A stretch of 6,116 bases of DNA, taken from an uncultured Planctomycetaceae bacterium. GTDB lineage: Bacteria > Planctomycetota > Planctomycetia > Pirellulales > Pirellulaceae. The notes beneath the pieces were generated by a model. That model was given only the letters and a program-made list of their open reading frames with translations, did no database searches and had not been told where the DNA came from. How positions within the stretch are numbered: the first letter of the stretch is position 1; each line of letters opens with the position of its first letter. The stretch is taken from contig CAIXSC010001054.1 of assembly GCA_903921945.1 (NCBI GenBank), positions 1-6,116 of the forward strand, written 5' to 3'. Position numbers and translations under genes: made by a program. This document shows, piece after piece, positions 1 to 6,115 of this stretch.

Positions 1-326
1 CGCCACTCGCGCCGGGCGCCGCTTGCGTCGGTTGTCGCATGACCCGTTCGCTCGTAGTATAGCGACGCCGAGGTAACGGCAGCCGTCGGCGGCGGTGAGG
101 CGAAAGGCTTTGATTCCATGCCGCTGGCCATCGCGGCGTTGCGGGTCGGAGTGTCGGCATCGCCGCGTTGACGCCGCGTAACGATTGACCAGAATCGCTC
201 CCCATCCGGTCCGACTCCGAACGGATGAGCGATGGTTACGGCAATCCTGTTCCCGCTCGATCTGCAAGATCCGTGCGACGCCCCAACTCACCGCCCAAAC
301 TCACGCCCCAAACGTTGCCCCAACCA
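1..326. other. Left-edge region without a supported gene
   Basis: I find no gene I can support here. The three + strand frames entering from the left edge close at about 42, 61 and 76, and none of the short tails is recognisable, so the end of an upstream gene within the first 76 bases cannot be excluded. A minus-strand frame stays open from about 291 to the left edge, but its translation is rich in arginine and serine and resembles no family I know. A weak promoter-like pair on the + strand (TTGTCG at 32-37 and TAGTAT at 55-60, 17 bases apart, each 4 of 6 to consensus) could serve hisE. This is a guess. Third-position GC in the hisE frame between 225 and 326 is near 50%, well below the hisE core, which argues that this part is untranslated. 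Confidence 0.4.
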
Positions 327-755
327 ATGACTCAACCGACAACACCGTCCCGTTCTTCCGCGTCGCCCAACACCGCTCCGTCCGCTGCCATCGAAGTCAG
401 CGGCCCCGGTGAGGTTCGGGGGAGCGTGGCGATCCTGCAGCACTTGATGGCGGTCATCGAGGATCGCAAGGCGAATCCGCCCGCGAAGTCGTACACCACC
501 AAGCTCTTCGAGGGCGGAGTTCCCAAGATTGGCGGAAAGATTTTGGAGGAAGCGCGCGAGGTTGTCGAAGCGGCGAGTGAGCCCGGCCCCGAAGGGCGTG
601 CTCACGTGATCTACGAGGCGGCCGACGTGACGTATCATCTGATGGTGTTGCTCGGCCACCTAGGCATAGGTTGGTCCGAAGTCGAATCCGAACTGGGCCG
701 CCGGTTCGGCATTTCAGGCATCGATGAAAAGGCCGCTCGCCCACCCAAGCCTTAG
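327..755 (+). CDS. hisE: Phosphoribosyl-ATP pyrophosphohydrolase (HisE)
   Basis: HisE hydrolyses phosphoribosyl-ATP to phosphoribosyl-AMP and pyrophosphate, the second step of histidine biosynthesis, in the cytoplasm. The alpha-helical MazG-like fold is recognisable from the conserved stretch SYTTKLFEGGVPKIGGKILE, the acidic EEAREVVEAA helix that binds magnesium, and EAADVTYHLMVLL. It ends with the usual RRFGISGIDEKAAR. The protein is a stand-alone HisE with no HisI domain. The start is uncertain. The frame is open from an ATG at 225 (176 residues). I chose the ATG at 327 (142 residues) because codon third-position GC rises only after it. A GTG at 426, with GGTGAGG at 408-414 upstream, would give 109 residues, closest to the usual family length. 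None of the starts has a strong ribosome binding site. The Pro/Ser/Thr-rich residues before the core look like a disordered tail if translated. No other his gene is adjacent in the window. Confidence 0.93.
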   Translation: MTQPTTPSRSSASPNTAPSAAIEVSGPGEVRGSVAILQHLMAVIEDRKANPPAKSYTTKLFEGGVPKIGGKILEEAREVVEAASEPGPEGRAHVIYEAADVTYHLMVLLGHLGIGWSEVESELGRRFGISGIDEKAARPPKP

Positions 756-1121
756 GCCGTTGTTCGCGATTCGGCCAAGGCTCGCGAGGTGGCGAAAAAG
801 GGCGTGATCTCGCGGGTGCGTTCGAACGGACTGGATCAGCCTGCCCAGGGTGCCGCTTAGCGCCGGTGCTACTCGGCTGCGAGTCTTCGATCTGCCCGAG
901 GCGAGTCTGTAAGAACGCTCCTGGGGAAGAAACCGCCGGAGCGCTTCGCGAGACGCTAAAGGGGCCTCACAGGCCACGGAAAAAACAAAAATAGGCCGGG
1001 CTCTCTGGGAGTCCCGGCCCATGCCGTTTTTCATCCGCCTCGCATCACCGAAACACGTCGACTCGCGACACCGGAGACCATTCTCAGGTTCCCGTTTCCA
1101 CTTCGGCTGTCGCGGTCCCCG
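756..1121. other. Intergenic region between convergent hisE and CD225 genes
   Basis: This gap separates hisE (+) from the CD225 gene (-). It holds the strong terminator described separately at 980-1019. Two weaker inverted repeats are visible: GGCCG/CGGCC at 755-759 and 772-776, just after the hisE stop, and CGCTCC/GGAGCG at 916-921 and 938-943. Neither is followed by a T-run, so neither is a convincing intrinsic terminator for hisE. The bases between 1032 and 1121 would be the 3' untranslated part of the CD225 transcript. Reading frames crossing this gap on either strand run through the terminator hairpin and show no recognisable protein. Confidence 0.6.
980..1019 (-). terminator. Rho-independent terminator of the CD225 gene, possibly bidirectional
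   Basis: On the minus strand a GC-rich stem (GGCCGGG at 994-1000 pairing with CCCGGCC at 1013-1019, extendable by CTC/GAG around a bulge) is followed at once by TATTTTTGTTTTTT. This is a textbook intrinsic terminator about 100 bases after the CD225 stop codon. Read on the + strand, the same hairpin is followed seven bases later by TTTTT (1027-1031), so it may also stop transcripts coming from hisE, though less efficiently. Confidence 0.85.
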
Positions 1122-1469
1122 TTACTGCGCGTTCGCGGCACCAATGGCGGCGAGGACTTGGATTCCACCGATGACCAAATTGCAAACGACGCCGATGCAA
1201 ACGGCGATGATCAGCCACTTTTTCGCGTTCGCGGACGCCTCCATGGCGGCTTGATAATTGCCCGCGGCGACCAGGCCATTCACTTTAGCCGCGTACACAA
1301 TGGCGGGAATCGCGAACAGTCCACCGCAACAGATCAACGAAACGATCGATTCCACGAGCCAATTCTTGATGGGCCCGGGCGGCGGTCCGCCGCCATAACC
1401 ACCGACATTCGGGGAGGCGTACGGATTGGGAATGGGCGGACCCGTTTGCAGCGGCGGAAGTTGGCTCAC
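1122..1469 (-). CDS. CD225/dispanin family small membrane protein
   Basis: This is a 115-residue protein. Residues 1-34 are rich in proline and glycine and probably cytoplasmic. Residues 37-61 form a first hydrophobic segment with a CC pair at 47-48, residues 62-84 a polar loop, and residues 85-112 a second membrane helix. The loop carries the family's hallmark pattern: YAAKVNGLVAAGNYQAAMEA followed by SANAKKW. The same layout defines the CD225/dispanin domain of animal interferon-induced transmembrane proteins. Bacterial members are common, but their function is not established. The start is GTG at 1469, supported by GGAG seven bases upstream; the stop is TAA. A terminator follows about 100 bases downstream. 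A hairpin with a T-run ends only 27 bases before the start, so expression may depend on read-through from the amidohydrolase operon. The family call is firm; the role is unknown. Confidence 0.9.
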   Translation of the reverse strand: MSQLPPLQTGPPIPNPYASPNVGGYGGGPPPGPIKNWLVESIVSLICCGGLFAIPAIVYAAKVNGLVAAGNYQAAMEASANAKKWLIIAVCIGVVCNLVIGGIQVLAAIGAANAQ

Positions 1470-1476
1470 GGAAATA

Positions 1477-1480
1477 CTCC
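1477..1480 (-). promoter_or_regulatory. Ribosome binding site (GGAG) for the CD225 gene
   Basis: GGAG on the minus strand lies seven bases before the GTG at 1469-1467. It fixes the non-ATG start, which also gives the usual short Pro/Gly-rich N-terminus of the family. Confidence 0.75.
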
Positions 1481-1496
1481 AAACTGTGGGGGCGGT

Positions 1497-1525
1497 AAAA
1501 AAGGCGGACGGCTACGGCAACCGTC
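1497..1525 (-). terminator. Probable intrinsic terminator or attenuator after the amidohydrolase gene
   Basis: On the minus strand GACGGTT pairs with AGCCGTC (1525-1519 with 1513-1507, including one T-G pair) around a five-base loop. Four bases (CGCC) separate the stem from TTTTTT at 1502-1497. It lies about 40 bases after the amidohydrolase stop and would end the three-gene operon. The gap between stem and T-run makes it weaker than the terminator at 980-1019. Because the T-run ends 27 bases before the CD225 start, it is also part of that gene's leader if transcription begins further upstream. Confidence 0.55.
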
Positions 1526-1565
1526 ATCGAATTCGCTCGCAAGAATACGGTAGAAACGTCCTAAA

Positions 1566-2888
1566 TCAACCGGGGCAACCCGCCGGCAACTGTTTTTTTT
1601 CGGTTGTCGACCGTAGCACTCCCCCCAGACAGACGCTGGCCGGGATCCACGCCACACTCTCGAGCCACTCCCAGGGGTTGTGATCGCCTCCTGCATCGGA
1701 TTGAAGCACGACGAAGTCGGCTCGCTGTCCCGCGATCAGCGCTCCGCGGTTCGTTAACCCGAGCGCGATCGCCGCATCCGTCGTCGCCATTCGCAGCAGG
1801 GTCGCGCGATCGACCTCGGGATAACGCGACGCCACCCATCGCAGTTCGGCCAGGAAATCCAGGTCCGGATTGGTAGCTCGCGAGTCGGTCCCCAAAACAA
1901 CCCGAACACCCGCTGCTAGCATTTCCGCCAAGGGATAACGGGTCGGCACGAACCGCGAGTGCGTCCGGGGACAGTACACAACGCTCATTCGCTCCCGATC
2001 TTCCGCGAGACGCCCGTAATCCGCCGACGAGAGGAAGTTGCCGTGGACGACCAGCGTCTTCCAAGCCTTCGCCAGTGCCTGGAGGTAATCGCTGGGTGTC
2101 AGCCCGCGCGGCAACGCCGATGGATCCCAAGCGTCGAACTCCCGCAAGGTCTCGACCAACGCGCCACTATGCGAGCGCAACAACTCCAATTCATCCCAAG
2201 ACTCCGCCAAGTGCATGGCGATTGGCACTTGATGTTCAAGGGAAAGCCGACAGGCGCCGGCCAGCAAGTCGGGATGCACGGTGTACGGCGCATGCGGACT
2301 AAGCCCCGCCTGCCAGTCGGCGAACGGAACCGCCCCACCGCTCGCTTCGTTCGCCACGGCGGCCCGGTTCAAGTGAGCTTTCGCCATCGCCAGCAACGGC
2401 TCGACCCGAGCCCGGGAAAGTCCCAGCAATTCGAGAAAGACGAGCGTGTCGACCGGCCCTGCCAACGTCGCTTCCGGCCAGTCGGGCCGAGCGATTTCGC
2501 CGACCATCGTGACACCGGACCGAGACAGTTCGTCGAGCCCCAGGACCACGCCGGTCCGACGTTCATCCCGCAGAGACTCGGGCGAGCGTTCCAGCGCCGC
2601 CGCGCGCCGCGCGGCGATCAGTTCGCGCAGCCACTCGGCGAACGGCACGGGGGTGTCGCGCGGCGAAGTCGGCTCGGTCAGGGCGCCGAATTCCAGGTGG
2701 GTGTGGGCGTTCACAAACCCTGGCACGACGACACCATCGCCGAAGTCCAGATCGAATTGGCCACCGTCAAACGGTTCGACAGCAACCAGCCGCGTGCCTT
2801 CCACGACGAGCCGCACGTTTCGCCGCGGCGGTGCGAGCCCGTCGAGCAACCACCCTGCCCGCGCCGTCCATAACCGCCTTTCGCTCAT
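1566..2888 (-). CDS. Amidohydrolase family protein, MtaD/TrzA-like deaminase or hydrolase
   Basis: This 440-residue cytoplasmic enzyme has the metal-dependent amidohydrolase TIM-barrel fold. Motifs in order: AHTHLE at 61-66 (metal ligands H62 and H64), SPHAPYTV at 197-204, HLAE at 226-229 (metal ligand H226, catalytic E229), VHGN at 281-284 (H282), YCPRTHSRF at 305-313, and GTDS at 333-336 (metal ligand D335). This set fits the branch containing S-adenosylhomocysteine/methylthioadenosine deaminase, guanine deaminase and chlorohydrolases. The substrate cannot be read from the sequence. All key residues are present, so the enzyme should be active. The ATG overlaps the stop of the permease-protease gene by four bases (ATGA) and has no good ribosome binding site, which points to translational coupling. 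The frame stays open far upstream inside the permease gene, but that part is a shadow. A run of eight A's (1600-1593 on the minus strand) lies 12 codons before the stop. Length is normal for the family. Confidence 0.93.
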   Translation of the reverse strand: MSERRLWTARAGWLLDGLAPPRRNVRLVVEGTRLVAVEPFDGGQFDLDFGDGVVVPGFVNAHTHLEFGALTEPTSPRDTPVPFAEWLRELIAARRAAALERSPESLRDERRTGVVLGLDELSRSGVTMVGEIARPDWPEATLAGPVDTLVFLELLGLSRARVEPLLAMAKAHLNRAAVANEASGGAVPFADWQAGLSPHAPYTVHPDLLAGACRLSLEHQVPIAMHLAESWDELELLRSHSGALVETLREFDAWDPSALPRGLTPSDYLQALAKAWKTLVVHGNFLSSADYGRLAEDRERMSVVYCPRTHSRFVPTRYPLAEMLAAGVRVVLGTDSRATNPDLDFLAELRWVASRYPEVDRATLLRMATTDAAIALGLTNRGALIAGQRADFVVLQSDAGGDHNPWEWLESVAWIPASVCLGGVLRSTTEKKQLPAGCPG

Positions 2889-5176
2889 CGCTTGTTTCTG
2901 CGGCCCTTCCCGCGTTCCAATAGCCAGACAACGCCCGCCGCCACGATCAATCCGCCCGCCACGACCCACGGATGAAAACGATATCCGTCGCCATGGAGAC
3001 TCGCCACCCGGGATAACCAGGGGTTGGACTCCACGGCCGCCGGAAACCACTGCTCGACCGTCAAACCGATCGACAATTGAAGACCGTTGTGCAACCCGTG
3101 GAGCACCATTCCCGGCCAGACGCTGCCAGCGCGGAGCGCCACGTAGCCCAAGAGCACTCCAAGAATGGCGGCCGTTAGCGATTGCTGGATCAATCCATGC
3201 ACGGCCCCGAAGAACGCACTGCTGAGGAGAATCGCCATCCAGTCGGAACCGCGCGAGCGAAATCCGTTCAAGATGAAGCCGCGGAACGCGATTTCCTCGC
3301 ACACCGCCGGAACAAACGCGAGCACGAGCAAGACATGTCCGAGCGAAGGAGCGGCGGCGAACAAACTTTCCAACCGCCGCGTTTGCTCGATCAATTCGGG
3401 GCTCAGCGGATACAGGAAGCGGACCAACCGGCCCAATTCCTGGCAAGCCGGATGAATCGCCACGGCCAGCACCACCATCGCCGGCCAAACAAACCATCGC
3501 GGCGCCCGCAGTCCGAGCGCCGCGGTTGGACTGCGAGTCAACAACAAAGTCATGAGCAGGGCGGGCGCCAGAACGTAGGCGGCCAAGCCGTTGACCGTCG
3601 AGGTTGCGAACCATTCCCAATTCTTCGGCATCGACGGCGTGGTCACCGTTACGAAGAAGCGAAGGACCATCAGAATCACGGCGCACAACATGGCCTGACC
3701 GTAAGTCGGCCGCAGTTCGCGGTCGCGAATGACTTGCCGCAGCAGCAGCCACAGATTCCAGCGTTCGCTTTCGCGGAACAAAACAGACTCGTTGTTGAAC
3801 TGGTCGATCGTCCAGCGCAGCGCGAACAGGCTGCCGAGCGCCGTGACGAGCAAGACCGGAGGAACAGCGGCCAGAGCGGCCAAATATCGCCCCTCGATCA
3901 GGGCGCGCGAAAGCAGCATGGGCCCCGTCACCGGGATCAGGCTGCTTCCCGGCGTCAGTGCCGAACCAGGCAAGAGAGGCAACAGCATCAACGGCAGCAT
4001 GACGAGCAACAACGGCATCAAATAGTACTGGCCTTCCTTGGAGCTGCGAGCGAACGAGGCCACCGCGAGTGCCAAAGCGCTGAAGAACGCCGAAACGGGC
4101 AGAATGGTGGCGATCAACCAACCAATGGCCGCCAGTGGAGGCACCCCGAGTTGCTCCGCGAAGCCGCCTCCCCCCTTGCCCATCTCGCCCACGAGGAACC
4201 TGGCGGTCAACGCCATGGAAACCAAGTTGAAAAGCGCCGTGAAAACGCTGAACAGGGTCACGGTCAGGAATTTTCCCCAGACGATTTCGCCGCGCGACGC
4301 CGGACTGCTCAAGAGCGTTTCCAGCGTCCCCCGCTCCTTTTCGCCCGCGCAGAGATCGACCGCCGGATAAAACGCGCCGGTGAGCGCCCAGATCAATGCC
4401 ACAAACGGCAGCAAACGCGACCAGACGAACGCGTCGCGACGACGCTTCTCCGACAGATCCATGGACTCCAGGAGAAACGGCCGCGCCAGCGCGGGCGACA
4501 GTCCACGATCCTTCAAGTTCCGCTCGAATAACGCTTGCCGCCATCGACCGACAATCGTCTCGACACGGCGGGCCGCGATGCGGGACTTATCCGAGGACGC
4601 ATTGAAGAACAATCGGGGCCGCTGCGGCGGTTCACCGTCCTTGGAACTCGCCGTCGCGCCAGTCACACCCGTCGCGCCAGTCACACCCGTCGCGCCAGTC
4701 ACACCCGTCGGGTTATCCATTTTCCCGTCATGGCTGGTTGCCACATCGCCCGTCGCAAACCAGTCGAAGGCGGGAATGAACAACACGGCGTCGCAATCGC
4801 CGCTGTCGATCCAATCGCGCGCGACGGTGGAGTTCAAGCTGGCGGGTGAGTCGCTTGCATCGCGTTCGGCCGCGTCGCTTGGACCCGCGGAGTCGGCCAA
4901 TTGCACGATCGCAAGCGCCCGCTCGGACACCGACGTCCATTGATCGTGAAAGCCGTTGTCGCTCAGCAGCGCCGGTGAAGCGGGAAGCCGCTCGGCGCCC
5001 ACAATTCGAATCGTAGTCGGCTGCTCGCGAGTGAATTGGGCGATCTGCAGGAAGCTGGTGCCAAGTAGCGGATAGAGCACGAGCGGCAGGACGAAAATCG
5101 TCATGAGGGTCCGGCGATCGCGCAACTGGTCGCGGACTTCGCGCTGGAAGATCAGTCGGACATTGGACCACAGCAT
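2885..5176 (-). CDS. ABC-2 permease (NatB-like) fused to a CPBP intramembrane protease
   Basis: This 763-residue protein has two parts. Residues 1-455 form an ABC-2 permease: a short cytoplasmic start, TM1 near 24-46, a large extracytoplasmic region to about 250, then about five further membrane segments. The typical NatB stretch AGEKERGTLETLLSSPASRG lies at 277-296. After a polar linker (456-495), residues 496-755 form a CPBP (Abi/CAAX-protease-like) domain. It carries the three catalytic motifs: EExxxR (E627, E628, R632), FxxxH (F656, H660) and HxxxN (H693, N697). The protease is therefore predicted to be active. The permease should pair with the ATPase encoded 15 bases upstream to export an unknown substrate. 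Whether the protease cleaves the cargo, the transporter or another membrane protein is unknown. The ectodomain contains three perfect GVTGAT repeats (158-175). The start ATG has AGGTG five bases upstream. The TGA overlaps the amidohydrolase start. I have seen this fusion named in planctomycete annotations, so it is unusual but not new. Confidence 0.94.
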   Translation of the reverse strand: MLWSNVRLIFQREVRDQLRDRRTLMTIFVLPLVLYPLLGTSFLQIAQFTREQPTTIRIVGAERLPASPALLSDNGFHDQWTSVSERALAIVQLADSAGPSDAAERDASDSPASLNSTVARDWIDSGDCDAVLFIPAFDWFATGDVATSHDGKMDNPTGVTGATGVTGATGVTGATASSKDGEPPQRPRLFFNASSDKSRIAARRVETIVGRWRQALFERNLKDRGLSPALARPFLLESMDLSEKRRRDAFVWSRLLPFVALIWALTGAFYPAVDLCAGEKERGTLETLLSSPASRGEIVWGKFLTVTLFSVFTALFNLVSMALTARFLVGEMGKGGGGFAEQLGVPPLAAIGWLIATILPVSAFFSALALAVASFARSSKEGQYYLMPLLLVMLPLMLLPLLPGSALTPGSSLIPVTGPMLLSRALIEGRYLAALAAVPPVLLVTALGSLFALRWTIDQFNNESVLFRESERWNLWLLLRQVIRDRELRPTYGQAMLCAVILMVLRFFVTVTTPSMPKNWEWFATSTVNGLAAYVLAPALLMTLLLTRSPTAALGLRAPRWFVWPAMVVLAVAIHPACQELGRLVRFLYPLSPELIEQTRRLESLFAAAPSLGHVLLVLAFVPAVCEEIAFRGFILNGFRSRGSDWMAILLSSAFFGAVHGLIQQSLTAAILGVLLGYVALRAGSVWPGMVLHGLHNGLQLSIGLTVEQWFPAAVESNPWLSRVASLHGDGYRFHPWVVAGGLIVAAGVVWLLERGKGRRNKR
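4653..4706. repeat. Three perfect 18 bp tandem repeats inside the permease gene
   Basis: The unit GTCGCGCCAGTCACACCC (+ strand) occurs three times without a mismatch at 4653-4670, 4671-4688 and 4689-4706, followed by a four-base partial unit. It is in frame and encodes GVTGAT three times on the minus strand, in the extracytoplasmic region of the permease between TM1 and TM2. Because the unit is a multiple of three, copy-number change would leave the downstream domains in frame. Confidence 0.97.
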
Positions 5177-5181
5177 GAACG

Positions 5182-5186
5182 CACCT
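5182..5186 (-). promoter_or_regulatory. Ribosome binding site (AGGTG) for the permease-protease gene
   Basis: AGGTG on the minus strand lies five bases before the ATG at 5176, in the 15-base space after the ATPase stop codon. It supports this start and independent initiation of the second operon gene. Confidence 0.5.
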
Positions 5187-5191
5187 GGAGG

Positions 5192-5953
5192 CTAGCCGGC
5201 GGTCGCGGCTCGCGGCGCATCATGCCGCGATAGCAACCCGAAAAAGGTTTCCTCGAGATCGGGACCGCCGTGTCTTTCCAGCAATTCGGGCAAACTACCC
5301 TCGGCGAGGATCCTGCCGCGGTGCATGATGGCGATCCGATCGCACAGCCGTTCGGCTTCCCGCATGATGTGCGTGCTGAAGACGACGCATTTGCCCTGGT
5401 CCCTAAGTTCCAGGACCGTGCGCAGCAAAGCCCGAGCGACCATGACGTCCAGCCCCAGCGTCGCCTCGTCAAAGATAAGCACGGGGGGTTCATGGACGAG
5501 CGCTCGTGCGATCGACACCTTCTGCTTCATGCCGGTCGACATTTTCGCGCCCAGCACATCGCGGATCTCGCCCATGCCAAGCCGTTCGAACAGCCGCTCC
5601 ATACGCGGCCGCAGGATATCGTCGGGCAACCCGAACAGCCGCCCGAAATACTCGACCATTTCCCACGCGGTCATGCGATCGTAAACGGCCGTGTTGTTCG
5701 ACACGAAACCGATTTGTCGCCGCACTTGCGTCGCCTCGGTCGCGACATCGAAACCGTTCACGGTAACCTGTCCCGAAGTTGGCTTGAGGACCGTGCTGAG
5801 AATCCTCAACGCGGTCGTCTTGCCGGCGCCGTTGGGGCCGAGCAGTCCAAAGATTTGCCCGGGACGCGCTTCGAACGACACGCGATCGAGCGCCACATAG
5901 GGCCCGCGTCCCAAGTCGGCATACGATTTTGTCACTTCCCGCGCTCGGATCAT
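5192..5953 (-). CDS. ABC transporter ATP-binding protein, NatA type
   Basis: This 253-residue ATPase energises the ABC-2 permease encoded next to it and sits on the cytoplasmic face of the membrane. Visible motifs: Walker A GPNGAGKT at 39-46; signature MSTGMKQK at 138-145 (a T where most ABC proteins have G, as is common in the NatA group); Walker B VLIFDE at 158-163 with catalytic E163; the D-loop in GLD at 167-169; and the switch histidine H195. At the Q-loop position the sequence reads FVSNN (83-87), with no obvious glutamine. After Walker B it reads EATLGLD rather than the common EPTNGLD. A short tail (about 230-253) follows the domain. The ATG at 5953 is the only start before an in-frame TAA 36 bases upstream; its ribosome binding site is weak (GGGG 11 bases upstream). 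The gene is first of the recognisable operon, with the permease following after 15 bases. NatA/NatB of Bacillus export sodium; the substrate here is unknown. Confidence 0.95.
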   Translation of the reverse strand: MIRAREVTKSYADLGRGPYVALDRVSFEARPGQIFGLLGPNGAGKTTALRILSTVLKPTSGQVTVNGFDVATEATQVRRQIGFVSNNTAVYDRMTAWEMVEYFGRLFGLPDDILRPRMERLFERLGMGEIRDVLGAKMSTGMKQKVSIARALVHEPPVLIFDEATLGLDVMVARALLRTVLELRDQGKCVVFSTHIMREAERLCDRIAIMHRGRILAEGSLPELLERHGGPDLEETFFGLLSRHDAPRAATAG

Positions 5954-5988
5954 GCCGCTGTCATCCCCACGAGATTTGAGACGACCTG

Positions 5989-5994
5989 CTTATA
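5989..5994 (-). promoter_or_regulatory. Possible -10 element for the ABC operon
   Basis: TATAAG on the minus strand, preceded by TGT, lies 35 bases before the ATPase start and would give a leader of roughly 28 bases. No good -35 element is seen 16-18 bases upstream, so the call rests on the -10 match alone. It also overlaps the stop codon of the possible partial gene at 5990-6115. If that gene is real, the operon may instead start outside the window. Confidence 0.2.
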
Positions 5995-6115
5995 ACATGA
6001 AGCAAGTGGAACATTTCGCCGATTCCACCGATTGGCCGCATGATCCGCAGAATCCCCGGATGGCTATGCGAATCCAACCGAATAGCGCGACCCAAGCGAT
6101 CAGAGCGACGCAAAC
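5990..6115 (-). CDS. Possible C-terminal end of a membrane protein with a zinc-ribbon tail (partial)
   Basis: A minus-strand frame enters from the right edge and ends at TAA (5992-5990) after 41 codons, 36 bases before the ATPase start. Its translation begins with a hydrophobic stretch (VCVALIAWVALFGW, then IRIAI) and ends with CGSCGQSVESAKCSTC. The C-x2-C-x8-C-x2-C spacing resembles a short zinc ribbon. If real, it would be an upstream member of the same operon. The evidence is thin: the + strand is also open here from an ATG at 5997 to the edge (40 codons, starting MKQVEHFADS), and third-position GC is about the same in both frames. At most one is likely to be a gene. Confidence 0.3.
   Translation of the reverse strand, partial: VCVALIAWVALFGWIRIAIRGFCGSCGQSVESAKCSTCFML

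Noticed and set aside
1..291. Minus-strand frame open from a possible GTG at 291 to the left edge
   Set aside because: About 97 codons without a stop is not surprising at this GC content, and the translation resembles no known protein. Sequence to the left would be needed to revive it.
714..1034. Minus-strand frame of 106 codons in the hisE-CD225 gap
   Set aside because: It runs through the terminator hairpin and into the end of hisE, and its translation is arginine-rich and unrecognisable.
1959..2873. Long + strand frame (304 codons) antisense to the amidohydrolase gene
   Set aside because: It is a high-GC shadow frame with no recognisable domain, and the opposite strand encodes a complete enzyme with all motifs.
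3182..4531. Long + strand frame (449 codons) antisense to the permease gene
   Set aside because: The translation is dominated by Gln, Arg and Glu, as expected from the reverse complement of a Leu/Ala/Ser-rich membrane protein gene. No domain or ribosome binding site was seen.
2889..4544. Upstream extension of the amidohydrolase frame to a 992-residue protein
   Set aside because: It overlaps the permease-protease gene in another frame of the same strand. Its translation is rich in Arg, Gly and Ala with no domain, while the permease frame shows clear membrane and catalytic motifs. The amidohydrolase starts naturally at the ATGA overlap.
4653..4706. CRISPR-like array
   Set aside because: The 18 bp units are directly adjacent with no spacers, and they are in frame inside a coding gene.
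5270..5995. Long + strand frame (241 codons) antisense to the ABC ATPase gene
   Set aside because: It is the shadow of a fully recognisable ATPase and shows no protein family features.
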